A stretch of 64,000 nt of DNA from Scatophagus argus (taxonomy: Eukaryota > Chordata > Actinopteri > Scatophagidae). The notes under the pieces are model-generated. The model was not told the DNA's origin. It made no database searches and was given only the letters and a program-made list of their open reading frames with translations. Positions 1 through 11,590 of the stretch are shown piece by piece (the first letter of the stretch is position 1; every line of letters begins with the position of its first letter). The DNA is taken from contig NC_058510.1 of the NCBI RefSeq assembly GCF_020382885.2, forward strand, positions 9,048,862 through 9,112,861. The letters are read 5' to 3'. Position numbers and translations under genes: made by a program.

Positions 1-1543
1 TGGAAACTAGTGAAAATGCTCAGAGAACAAACTCACTTTCTGATGTTTTTCCACGTGGCACATTACCGTTCATTCAGCGTTGGCTCTGTGTGTACATGGT
101 GCTATCTCTGTTGGTTTTTCCCACTTCCAACACGGAGCTGAATGGGCTCCCAGCGGCACCAGTCGCTCACCTGGAAGCAGGGCATCGACCCAGCTTCCTG
201 GCCCGAACAGAGTGGAGGTAATCTCAGTGTCTGTGTCACACATGGCGCCTTGTTTTCGCAGCATGGGAGTGCAGTTTATGCTCCGGACATCCTGCCTGTA
301 AATGATTTAGGCTCTTCTGATTAATGCAAGGGGCCATTAAAACTCACTGTGGTTTACTACAATGGCAACACTTCATTTTGTGTATTTTTGAAGATGAATA
401 TGAGGTTTATTTTCCAGCTATGCATAATAACATAGCAATGACATCAGGCTTTATTTCTGTGGGTATACTGATACACCCAGCGATATATTTATCCACCAAC
501 GCCGGTCTGCTGCTTTATCATGTGTCAACTTTATCAGGTAAAAATCTTTAAGAGATCATACCAAACCTTGAGGATAATTTGTGATATTTATAGCTGAGAA
601 AGAGCACCATTTTATAAATAGAGATTTTCCCTGATTTTTAAAGGAAGAGGTTCTTCTCTGAGGGGTCAATCACCCTGACCTCACAATCCATTTTTAGCAC
701 TTCAGAGGAAACATGTTCCAGAGGTGTATATGTTCATGTGCTTTGTTCATGCTGAATGTTTTTAAATATTCTCTTATGCAGGAGAAGTCAGGGTTGGAGC
801 TCAAGGTAAATATTAGTGGTTCTTCCCACGATTGTAATAATGATGTCAGCTCTTGTTTTAGTCAAGAAAATCGATGCTAAAAAACGCTCTACGTTGTCCA
901 AACAGCGGTACATATATTTTTTCCTTTACTTCAACATACATCATTGAGTATTTTTACTCCAAACAAGTACATCTAAGGTGTAAGCTGTAAGGTGTTGCAG
1001 GTCTTGTTAATTCCCTCACACCCGAACTGACCTTTTTCCCTTCGGGTCATGCAGAACAGTGTGCTGTAATTGGTGTGAATGTGTTTCAGTTCAGTCTGCA
1101 GCTGAGTGGCAGGTTTATCCTCCCTGTTGTTACAGCTAATGGGTGCATAACAACAGGCTCAGGCCACGATCCCCGAGGCATCAGCAGAGTGGGTGGGGGT
1201 CACCTGCACAGACTTAGGGAGAGACAGACCCCCCCACGTCAGCCACGATATCATCTCGTCCGCTAATTGATCTGGGCTAATTGACGAGGAAGAGCTCGCT
1301 GAGAGAATCTGGCTTTTCAGAGTTTACCTCACAGGCGCAGGAAGGTGTTAGGTAAAAAGAAATAAAATCGTATTGTAAATATTAGATGGGAGACTTTTAA
1401 TGTTGTTGCAGCAATGTTAATATGTTTTTTCTGTTCATTTAAGTATTTATGGCTGTGAAATGTAGTGCAGATACTCTTAAGACTAATGTCATAAAGGAAA
1501 GTCATAGAATATAAATGCAGCAAAATGCAAAGGATTCAGGCAC

Positions 1544-1569
1544 TATATATATATATATATATATATATA
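1544..1569. repeat. (TA)13 microsatellite
   Basis: Uninterrupted alternating TA dinucleotides. Confidence 0.95.
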
Positions 1570-1862
1570 AAGATTTACTTTATGTATTGCATATAGTAAA
1601 ATAGTCAAATATAACTTATATACAGAATAAAGAGCACCCACAGTATAACTCAGACTTTGTCATATAAATCTGCTCAGAATTTAGTGTTGTTTGTGTGTGT
1701 GTCTGTGTTTGAAGTTATTCGTATATTTTATGTTTGTATTGTTGAAAGAAGCACTGAGACGTTTCCAGGTACGAGCAAGACGTTAAGTCAGAGCAGAGCA
1801 GAGAGAGAACACAGCTCAAAGCTCAGGAAATCAGGGCTTTCATGGTGTTCCCATTACTGTAG

Positions 1863-1864
<2 letters not shown>

Positions 1865-1904
<40 letters not shown>
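1865..1904. repeat. (GT)20 microsatellite
   Basis: Uninterrupted GT dinucleotide run of about 40 bases. A shorter CA run follows at 2035-2051. Confidence 0.95.
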
Positions 1905-1906
<2 letters not shown>

Positions 1907-2034
1907 GTCCCGGGGCCTTGCTGCCAGCAGTCTGCAGAGAGCCACTCAGAGATTACAGCAGGACGGCCGGCTACATTAACACAGCAGCACTTAATCATGG
2001 CACTGCTCTAATCTCATCTCAGGTAGCTGCCTTT

Positions 2035-2051
2035 CACACACACACACACAC
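2035..2051. repeat. Short (CA)n microsatellite
   Basis: CA dinucleotides in opposite phase to the GT run about 130 bases upstream. The two tracts could pair as an imperfect inverted repeat. Confidence 0.9.
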
Positions 2052-4904
2052 GCGCCAACGAACGCAGCTTCATTTACCCACTGAGCCAGCTGCAGTTTGT
2101 TTCATAAACCATTGACCTCAGCTTTATTGGACCAGCCCAGATGCTAACACGCTGAAGCTCAGATGAATGTCTTATTAGTCATTAGAAAGTCACGTTAGGT
2201 GTGACTGAATGTGCCGTACGTCTTTAATAAACACTGAACATACAGATCATTTATGCCCTTTGTATGAGCTGAATCCAGGTGCAAGCAATCGTGCGTAATT
2301 CATTTTTCAGCCTCTTTACTTTGCACCAATCAGAAACAAGCAGGACAGAAAATAAAAACTTTTTTTCTTGGATGCAGTAGAGACATGGATTGTGTTAAAA
2401 CAGGCTGGTAGCAAAAACAGAGCTGAAACAATTACATGATTAAGCCATTATTAAGTGATCACAGTGATTTTGGAAGGGTTTGTAAAAGCTAACTAATGGC
2501 TTTATCAGTGTTTAATAAAGAGATATGTTATAAGCCACTGGTCAGAGCAAATGTTGGATTGTCAGGCCGTGAAAAGTCTCTTTTACTGATTAGACCATAC
2601 AGCTACTAACCCCCTGGAAAAGAGTTGTAAAAGATGTGAACTAAAATCCATGTATTAACAAGCACTTATGGCATTTTAGAAGGAATAAACACCAGCCAGA
2701 GGGATTTTCCAATAATGCAACCATAATGTCCAATGGTTTTTAACTCATCTAAGGATATGTAAGTTATTAATTAACCTTTAATAAAGCTGTTAGTTACCAC
2801 TTCTAAACCTCTTATAAATGGTGCCTTATAAGAAGATGGTGCCCATTAAGAGCTTCTGCTATGTGAAGACCTACTACTCCTATATGTTTTGATTTATAGC
2901 AAACTGAATATCTTATAGTTCTGGCCTGCTGGCTGGACAAAACAAGGAATGTGAGGACATGTCGCTGGGCTCCGGGAACATGACTTTAAACTATTTTCTA
3001 ATATCTCACGGACTAAACAATAAATCAATAAATTGTAAAATGGTTCAGAAAAAAATGCTGGAAATAATAGTTGGCTGCAGCCGAAACCCCAAATGACAAG
3101 CACTTTGGGCAAACAAGTCAGAAGCAGAAGATATTAAGTGATTATTCGTGCATTTGTTTCATTCATGTCAACAAAGGCATCACTGAAAGCAGCACAGGCC
3201 TCGTCTCAAATTACTGTGGCCACAAAACACACACATGCACATTGAACAACCTGAATATCTCCTGGTGGTTGATCATAAATGCTGCCCAGTAATGCACACA
3301 CGAATAAAAACACTCTCACACTGTACACACTGTTGAGGTGAAGATTCTCTTGTACGCCTTCGGAGACAAACACGGGGAGGCTGCGGGGGCCCAAACTGAT
3401 TAAGTCATTGATAGCAGATCGCAAATACAGCATGTGAGACAGCTGCAGGAGAGGGTGTGTCCCTCGACTAAAGCAGGGCTGGTTGCTCATAATCCCAGGC
3501 ATATGCTTGTCCCTCTCTGGCCTGCTTTTATGGTGTCTGCCTGTCACACCACCGTCCAGTTGTGTTCCTGATATATATAGTGGATCCAGTCAATCTCCAC
3601 TCAGTGCTCTGACTCAATAGTTTATTTTTCTTCTGATTCCAGCTCTGCTTTTGTCACGCGTTCAGCTATAAATACTAATATAAATAAATTGAACAGGTAC
3701 CCGCAGTTTCTGTGCCAAGATGTCAGCTGCTGTGTCACAGTTCCCAGAGATTATTAGCAAATTTTTATTCATTTGTCTATTTGAAGTGTTTTTATTGAAC
3801 AGCAGTTATAGCACAGTGACATGAGGTGTTTTTTTTTTTTTTTGTCTGATTGAAAATTTTATCTGTCACACCCAAATGACCCTTTTGGGGGACTGTGGGA
3901 TCACATTTTGTCTGGTCAAATATACAGCAGTATGTGGCTCGTAAGTTAGTTAATTAGTTATTTTATTTATTTAACATTGCAGTGCCGAAAAAGAACTTCC
4001 ATCAGTTTTTTTTAACTCTCATAAATTCGGGACTTTCTACAAAACATGTGGCCACCAAATCATCATAACAGGAGCAGTAAAATTTAAAATAGACTTCAGC
4101 ATCCATCTCATCTGAAACACATAAAAAACAAACCCTTTTTCTTCTGGGAAACCATTTTACCGACCTATTTCAATAGCTAATGAAATGTACCTGAATGTGA
4201 CACATAACACATGGAAATATTTGGCTTTTGTTTAAATTATGCTTCATTTAAGGTTTTACAAGACTTCAGATTTGTGCCAAATATCAACAGATAGTCAGGA
4301 TATATTTTGTATGACCTCTAAAATACAGCAAAGTTGCAAAAAAATATGCAGCAAAATTATGCCGGATTTTTTTTGTTTAATGTTGCAGCCATTAAATTCT
4401 CTAATAAAATGTTCATTTTATTTCACAAGATAAACTAGGACTGATTATGAAATGGTTGTCCGTTGCCAGAGAACATTTTCTAAGCTGGATGGCACATTTG
4501 TTTCACAGTCAGGAATTGAGTCAGAGAGCTGAATCAACTCCAGGCCTCTCCTGATCAGCTCCCTGCTCTCCGTTCTTTTGTTTGAATCCCCTTGTGGAAT
4601 CCAGGACAATTTTTAGCTCATGTCCAGTTGGGTAGTGAGTATAAGATGACTACATCAGCAGTCAGTTTCCTCTCCACTGTGTTTGTCTTTGGGAGGTTTT
4701 TAAAGTATCGGTAGAAGGACATTTGGCTCTCTGTCTGTCTTGTGTCCTACTGTTACAGGATTCCCTGTTGGCTGTGGACCTCCCTTCTTTGGAAAAACGC
4801 GAGGAAAGTGAGCAATGCTGTGTAGCAGCAAGGAACATTGTGTATTGTGACTAACTCCACATCGTTAATGACTAACTTAACTTTGTAGTAAAAACGACAT
4901 AAAT

Positions 4905-4955
4905 ATAGAATAGAATAGAATAGAATAAAGAATAAATAGAATAGAATAGAATAAA
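4905..4955. repeat. Pentanucleotide (TAGAA)n microsatellite
   Basis: About ten copies of TAGAA, with two slightly degenerate units (TAAAG and AATAAA-like) in the middle. Confidence 0.9.
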
Positions 4956-6752
4956 ATATTATGAAGTCACCTTCCAGGATAATGTAAAAAGTCACTCGGT
5001 TGAGTTTACTGCAGTGTCTACGTGGTCACAGGTAAATAGCTCGCTATACGCTGGAAAGTTAAAGGAATGTCAGCTTTGGTGTTGTCCCATCAGTCAGACA
5101 CCTTCAGTCCAGACCTTATAGTCCAGGTGGTGGTACTGTACCAAGCAGGATCAGTCAGTCAGTCAGTGAGACAGTACCTGTGTCTTATGTACACCTGATA
5201 TCTTCAAGTATTCAAATTCAAAATCAGTCAAGCAAAATCTAACTATAGGCAAACATTTTCACTGACAATCCGACTTAAGCGCTGCTCTAAAAAAGATGGG
5301 CTTCATTCCTTTGTTTGAATGGCCCAGAATTGTTTGTAGCCTAGTTTGGGAATGTAACAACACAAAAATGGCATGAATGGTTGTCAATGGAAAAATAGTT
5401 GCTTGAAAAACAAAACGGGAGTGTGAACTCAGGTAGGCTTATGTCTGACAAGAAAAGGATTGATTTATTTGATCGAGTGAACAATAATGACACTGAATTA
5501 ATCTAATGACAGTAAAAAACACTCAGCTGGGGTGCAGCTCACAAGACAAATGTGGACCATTGTCTGTTTGTGTTTTTTTTTTCTTTCTGTGGATCTTTGA
5601 ATCCGCCACTGAGCACCTGTCCCCACTTCCTCGTTCTGATGACTCCTGTTTGCTCTATGTATGAAAGATTGGCTGGGAACATCCTCTATCCGACAGGAAG
5701 CCGTGCTCTGTGAAATTCACACCACTCAAACCATTTTGGGAATCACCAATAGGATTTCCTAAAAAATAAAAATACATAAAAATATAGTCTAAATAAAGAG
5801 AGGAGAGGGCAGAGTGTCATGACCCGGGTCAACTACCCTTTGTTTTCTCATTGAATTTGTGTGTGTGGATGAGTCTGTACGTCCATGTGTTTGTGTGTGA
5901 TCTGCCACATTTTTTCTCTTCTCTTCTTATTAACATTCTGCAAAAACATTACTTTTCACATTTACGTGTTTAACATCTAGCAGATAATTAACATCACATT
6001 TGTATGGCCCAAACTACTGTTTTCTGTTAAATTTAAATGTTGTTTAAATGTTAATAGTTGCACACAGTCCCTCCACCTTTGGAATGGGATTTTTGCCAGA
6101 CTGATCCATTGATTTTTATTTGATATATTGTTTTGTTTTGTTTCTGTTTTGTTTTCATAAAATTAAAACTAATTAAATCTTCAACTCTTTTATCCTTTTG
6201 CATATATAAAAGTGAAAATATTGTAACTTCACATGACAATAAACAAATTTCTGCTTTTATATGAATTTTAGCCCATAAAACCTGGGTCAGAAAATGTCCA
6301 GTAATAAAACCAAGATACAATATTTTTAGATATATTTTTACGCTGAGTGAACCTACAGCCAGAACAAAGTCTAGACACTGTTTGGTATTTTTCTTTTTCA
6401 GTCAGTCTGAGAGCTGTCTCTTACACAGGAAGTGTATTTGTGCTCATGTTATTGGATTATGAACTTCAAACAAATATCAAACACATTTCCACTGAAACAT
6501 CAAACAGTCTACTTCCAGTTCCCAAAAAGCTGACAGTGTGTTCCTCCCTCAGCCTGTCTCCTCTCTCTGGGTCTATCAGCAACAGATAACAATCTCTTAT
6601 GTACCCATACTCACAAACATTCATATTTTCAATTTCTATGAGTGAGGTGAAGTGAAACTCTGGACTGATATTTTCTATTTTATTTGGAAGTGGCTGTAGT
6701 GGATTCAGTTTTCCAGATGGTGCTGGGAAGTCAGCTGCACTGCTGGTTGTTG

Positions 6753-6766
6753 CCACCAGGGGTCAC
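6753..6766 (+). promoter_or_regulatory. CTCF-like motif (weak support)
   Basis: CCACCAGGGGTCAC differs from the vertebrate CTCF core CCACCAGGGGGCGC at two positions. It sits in otherwise gene-free DNA. This is motif resemblance only; occupancy cannot be inferred. Confidence 0.25.
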
Positions 6767-9208
6767 CTCTGCACAGCACTAAACTCAAAGTGAAATGAAA
6801 CCTTTACCAGGTGTGAGTCTGGAAAAAGTAACAACGTAACAAATGCTTGGAAAAGTGATAACAATGAGAAATTGTGTAAGAATGTTTGTTTAATTAGGCT
6901 GAACCTTCAACATTTGCTATGCGTATCTATTTCCACAATAATATAGATAATTTAAAAATCATGAAAAACTGCAAATATTGCGTGTTCTTGTGTAGTTGCT
7001 TTCTAAAAAAGTTTAAATATCCCCATATTTTTTACTATGTATATTTTTACTCGACCTATCTGCATCTTTATTTTGCTACCCTTGTGCTGCTGTGACAATG
7101 GGAGGTCTATTTGCTCTTATTTTAATGAAATGCCAGATAATATGAGAACATGATATTGTCACATTCATTGGCTTTGTGATTCTGTCACAGGTGTGAAACA
7201 TTTGCAGAGGTTAATGGATCATTTCTTTCCTATGATTTTTGCTTAATGGTGAAAATAAAAATATCATATGATTTCACAACAAAAAAATGTACAAAGTCTA
7301 ATCTATAAACTAAGACGTTTGATTAATAAACCATTTACAGGGATCTCTTTCTTTTATTCTCTCAAGTTATTACATAACCAGTGATTATGTAATATTATGT
7401 CCCTTTCCTGGAATTCAATATTGCCCTGTGGTGGGACTCATAAATGGTCTCAAAGCAACATTTTCTCAGTGAAAGACCTGCTCACTCTTACATAGCCTTC
7501 AAAATAAATGTAGCTGTAGTTATAGTTAAATGGTTCTTTTTGTTATTATTCTTATTATTATTGCATTTACAAATAAGTGGTTGTGTGAGCTCTGGCCTCA
7601 TTAGTGTTGGCAAACTGCTCCTTCAATCACATGAAACTATATTGGCGCTTTCACTGTGCAGAAGCATAAAGGTGGACTTGACTAGAAGTTACTATTGACA
7701 TTTTAACCAGTAACAGATTTGCAGAGCGAGGTCAGTCCAGAGTCCTTAAGGAAATGTAAGTGAGTGAGGCATGTGAGCCTGCTGTGCGTCTCATATTGAT
7801 CCAAGGTGAAGGAACGTGGCCCAGTAATCCTTAACAGAAGTCTTGCTGTGTTGGTCACGCACATCAGGTTGAAGCTGCAGCTCTGCTGTCATTATTACCA
7901 TCATCGGTGTGGTAACATGCCAGTGAAATGATTTGTTACGCACGACAAATATATCATGATTACATTATGTCATAATGTGGATCAACTACAGCAACAAGAT
8001 GAGGAAGGATACCGCAAAACATTTAAAGAAAAGCAAATGTAAGGGTTGTCTTTGCCAGCTTAGATATACAGATGAATGTTTATAAGATTAATATTTATGT
8101 GGCTATGATGAATAAGAAGAAATTTATAGCAGCCTTACAACACGGTTAGGCCAATTTCAAGTGTATCATATGTGTATAATTAGATTTTGTGATGTAATTA
8201 CAGTGCAATGTACATAATGCTCACTTATTATTATTATTACTGTTATGTCGTTTGTAATACCATCTTGTTTTGTGAAATGCTTGTTATGTCATGAACATAC
8301 ACAACAACACATGAGGGGTATGTATACATACTCTGACTGCTTCTGCTTCTGAATTAAGGACATTGTTGCAGCTCGATCTGCGGCGAGGATGGTAGGCGAT
8401 ATGAGCTGTTAGAGGTCTGCTTCACTTGGTTTCCATAAAGATATAAAAGGTATCACATTCTGTATTTAGTCACAGAAATGTTGAGTAAAGTCCTGTGAAT
8501 ATTGTAAAATTTGGTGACATCTGACATCATCGAGCATGTTTCCAGGTTTTGTCCTCTGTTTTCCTGAGTGCTGTAAAAATCACAGGGAGGCTGCAGCCAT
8601 AAAAATTCCTAGACAGATTGTACTGTGTATTGTTAAACTTTTAATCTGTATTGATGATCTGTACCATTCACCATTTCCTTTCATGGCTGTGAAAGTATTT
8701 CTGTCCATTTTATGATATGAAAATCTGAGTCACTCTCACAGACTCAACGTTGCTGATGATTTTCTAAATTTAAAAATTAGCAATGATGGTAAGAATGATC
8801 CATACAAGCTATTTATTGTGATGGTCCTTGGGGCAGAAGGGAGAGCATCTTTCAGCAGCTCACAGCTGTCCACAGAGATGAATCGTGCCACACTGAACAT
8901 GCTTGTGTTACAAAACAAGAGGCTAACCAGTCCCATGTTCGTTTTAATGTCAACAGCATTATTGAGCACACAAGCAAAAGTACCGTATATGATTTAATAG
9001 TAAATAAGAGGGAAGATTCAGAGGAACATCTACTTCACAGATGGTCACTCTGAAGGAACCATTGTGGCTTAGATGAGCGAAAATACGCCTCAAGACACAG
9101 AGGAAGGTGTTGGTACATGCCTGTAGTTAGTGAAACACGAATCAAACAAGAATCAGAGATTTTCAGTGTGATGAACTGTGAGCACACTGTGTTATTATCA
9201 TATTAAAA

Positions 9209-9740
9209 TATATATGGTCAAAAGTATCTGGACACCTGATCATTACACCAACAGGGACTTTAAACACATTGCATTTTAAATACACAGGCAGCTTTGCAGC
9301 TATAACAGCTTTCACTCTTCTGAAAAGACTTTCCACAGGATTGTGAAGTGTTTCTGTGGGGATTCCTGTCCATTCATGCAGTAGAGCATTTGTGAGGGCA
9401 GACACTGATGTTGGGCCAAAAGGCCTGGCTCGCAATCTTTGTCCCAGTTCATCCCAAAGGTGTCTGATGGGGCTGAGGTCAGGGCTCTGTGCAGACCGGT
9501 CAAGTTCTTCCACAATAAACTCATCCAACCATGTCCTCATGAATTTTGCTTTGTGCACTGGGACGCAGTCATGCTGGCTTAGAAAAGGGCCTTCCCCAAA
9601 CTGTCTCCACAAAGATGGAAGCATAGCATTGTCCCAAATGTGTGTGGTATGCCGAACCATTAAGATTTCCCTTCACTGGAAGTGAAGGGCTGAGCCCAAC
9701 TCTCGAAAAACAACTATATCCCAATACTTTTGTCTATAAA
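9209..9740 (-). mobile_element. Internally deleted Tc1/mariner element with transposase C-terminal remnant
   Basis: The two ends are imperfect inverted repeats: TATGGTCAAAAGTATCTGG near 9213 and the complement of CCCAATACTTTTGTCTATA near 9718, both of the teleost Tc1 type. Between them the minus strand encodes the C-terminal part of a DDE transposase. Family motifs are visible: HDCVPVHKAK, the AQSPDLSPI block, HLWDELGQRLRARP, and VESLFRRVKAVIAAK. The N-terminal DNA-binding domains and the first catalytic aspartate region are missing. The element is about 0.53 kb against roughly 1.2-1.6 kb for intact copies, so it is a dead, internally deleted copy. The open frame continues past the left terminus to 9163, but that tail is not transposase. 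Confidence 0.85.
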
Positions 9741-10165
9741 ATGTATATACCAGTCAGTCTCTGTATTCTTCTTCAAAACAGTTCATGTCTTCTTAACAAG
9801 GACGTCCTCATTTCCTTACCAGTGATAGTCAAATAGAATATCTTCCTGATTTGGCCGTAACAGTAGGTTAATCAGTAGTAGCTAAATCCAATAATTTACT
9901 TTCAGTATCCACAGAACTACTAATATTATGATTTACTTAAGATCAACTATGACATTCCCTTACAGTATACGCAAACAACAGACACCATCTCCACTGAAAT
10001 CGATGGAGGTGGTAGCCTGTTGTTAACCCTGAGCAGCAGGAACACTGATAGTTAACAGCCCACTGAGACAAGTCAAACAGTGGGCGACTCAGATTCACCA
10101 CATCCTTTTGTTGTCAGCCGAGTGAATGTCAAGGCCAGCTGAATAAGTCTTTATCTCGGCCTCGG

Positions 10166-10198
10166 CGTGTGTGTGTGTGCGTGTGTGTATGTGTGTGT
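10166..10198. repeat. Imperfect (GT)n microsatellite
   Basis: GT dinucleotides interrupted by single C and A substitutions. Confidence 0.85.
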
Positions 10199-10957
10199 CA
10201 GCTAGTGCATATGAATAAAAGAGAGGAGAAGTAATGACTACGTGCACATTCCTGTGTATATGCCCACTGGTAAATGTGTGTATGAGTGTGTGCTTGTGCT
10301 GCAAACAGTACGTGTGCTGTTTGCAGAGTCTGGAAAGTCCATTTGTGTGGCGGTCAGGATGCCAGTGTCTCACACAGGGAGGCTGCCTGTCTCGCCCTCT
10401 CCACTCCACTCAGCTCTGCCGCTCAGTGACTGACCCTTAATCAGAGGAAGGTTGTCTGATGCGAGTACAGACGGATAAATCACTCCTCACCCAGGGCTGC
10501 TATCTGGGTCGCGCGTAGCCAGGTTGTCCCGTCAGCGGACTGGCCCTCCGCCCGGGCCCTCCAAAGCTAACAGCCATGTGGTATTGAGCCCTTTGGTGAG
10601 GAGGACCCTGCCTGCCATTGGCCTCTGGAGAATAATAGTCCACATTCTGAGCATATCAGTATTTATATTGCTGTAGAGAGACTTGGCTGTCGATACACAG
10701 TGCGCTCACAATCTGCATTCATTCAAAAGACACCGATTTGACACATAGTTTTTTAATGCACTGTTGTATTTTGTATATTTATTTTTTTGGTCCTTAGACT
10801 GCAGTGTATGTTGTTGTTTGTGATGTCTATAAACTGCTGCCATCTTGGGCAAGGCTCTAAGACTATTATAGAAAAATAATGGTTAAAAGAAAAAAGAAGG
10901 AAAATGCTGTCCTAGATATATAATTGAATATGTGGTTATAGTTTATGTGATAAAACA

Positions 10958-11590
10958 ATATAAAAATACTCCATTACATGTAAAAGTGGCAAAATGTGTC
11001 TTGTGTAAAAGTAATTAAAATGTGTAAAAGTATTAATAGCACATGATGAATGTACTGAAAAAAAGAAATTTTAGCAGCAGAGAAATGGCTTCACAAGTAC
11101 AAGATTAATAGTGTTTTGTTTGTTTTTTCCCGCAGAAAGCCTATCTTAGCATAATTGGCTACAATTAATGCTAACACTAGCTAACATCAGCCATATACTG
11201 ATATGCCAGTATTGCATACTGATATGCCAATGTATGTAGTTTATTGTTATCACAAAATCAGTGTATTAGTGTGTTAGGTTTTGTGCAATTATACTATAGT
11301 GTGTGGCCAGTGTCATTTATATGATAATATGAAGATAATATGATAATATGAACTGTTAGCTAGCTAATTACTGCTAATTAACCTTCTGACTAATGTTAGC
11401 ACTCAACAGAAAATTTCAGTCCTTCTGTAACATGAGTCACCAAGCTGCATAAGGTAACATTAAAAACAATAAAAAAAAACTTACTGCAGAAGAATTATAC
11501 TTTTCTAATGTACTTTATAGCATATCAGGGAAGTATAAAAGTACCCCAAAAAGTACAATACTTTCACATATGCTCAGTAATACTTTCCAA
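10958..11590. repeat. Decayed teleost interspersed repeat (putative)
   Basis: The left part (AATACTCCATTACATG then several GTAAAAGT units) and the right part (AAAGTACAATACTTTC) resemble the two ends of a very common percomorph non-autonomous DNA-transposon-type repeat built from AAAGTACT-like words. The middle is diverged and contains short direct repeats such as a doubled CATACTGATATGCCA. The assignment rests on remembered repeat sequence, and the boundaries are approximate. Confidence 0.4.

Larger units (their letters stand above)
1..9208. other. Gene-poor intergenic DNA upstream of rp1 (left part)
   Basis: I find no supportable gene here. All open frames are short, lack recognisable domains and overlap in several frames. 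The stretch is AT-rich with scattered microsatellites, listed separately. The longest frame (about 150 codons near 1.7-2.1 kb) runs through a GT tract and is low-complexity. In human the neighbour upstream of RP1 is SOX17, but no SOX sequence is visible. Some GC-balanced non-repetitive segments (for example 1.9-2.1 kb) could be conserved non-coding DNA, which cannot be judged without an alignment. Confidence 0.6.

Noticed and set aside
1657..2115. 152-codon plus-strand frame
   Set aside because: It runs through a GT microsatellite, giving a long Cys-Val run, has no domain and no splice context; low-complexity artefact.
9163..9660. 165-codon minus-strand frame as a host gene
   Set aside because: It is the C-terminal half of a Tc1-type transposase within a deleted element bounded by inverted repeats.
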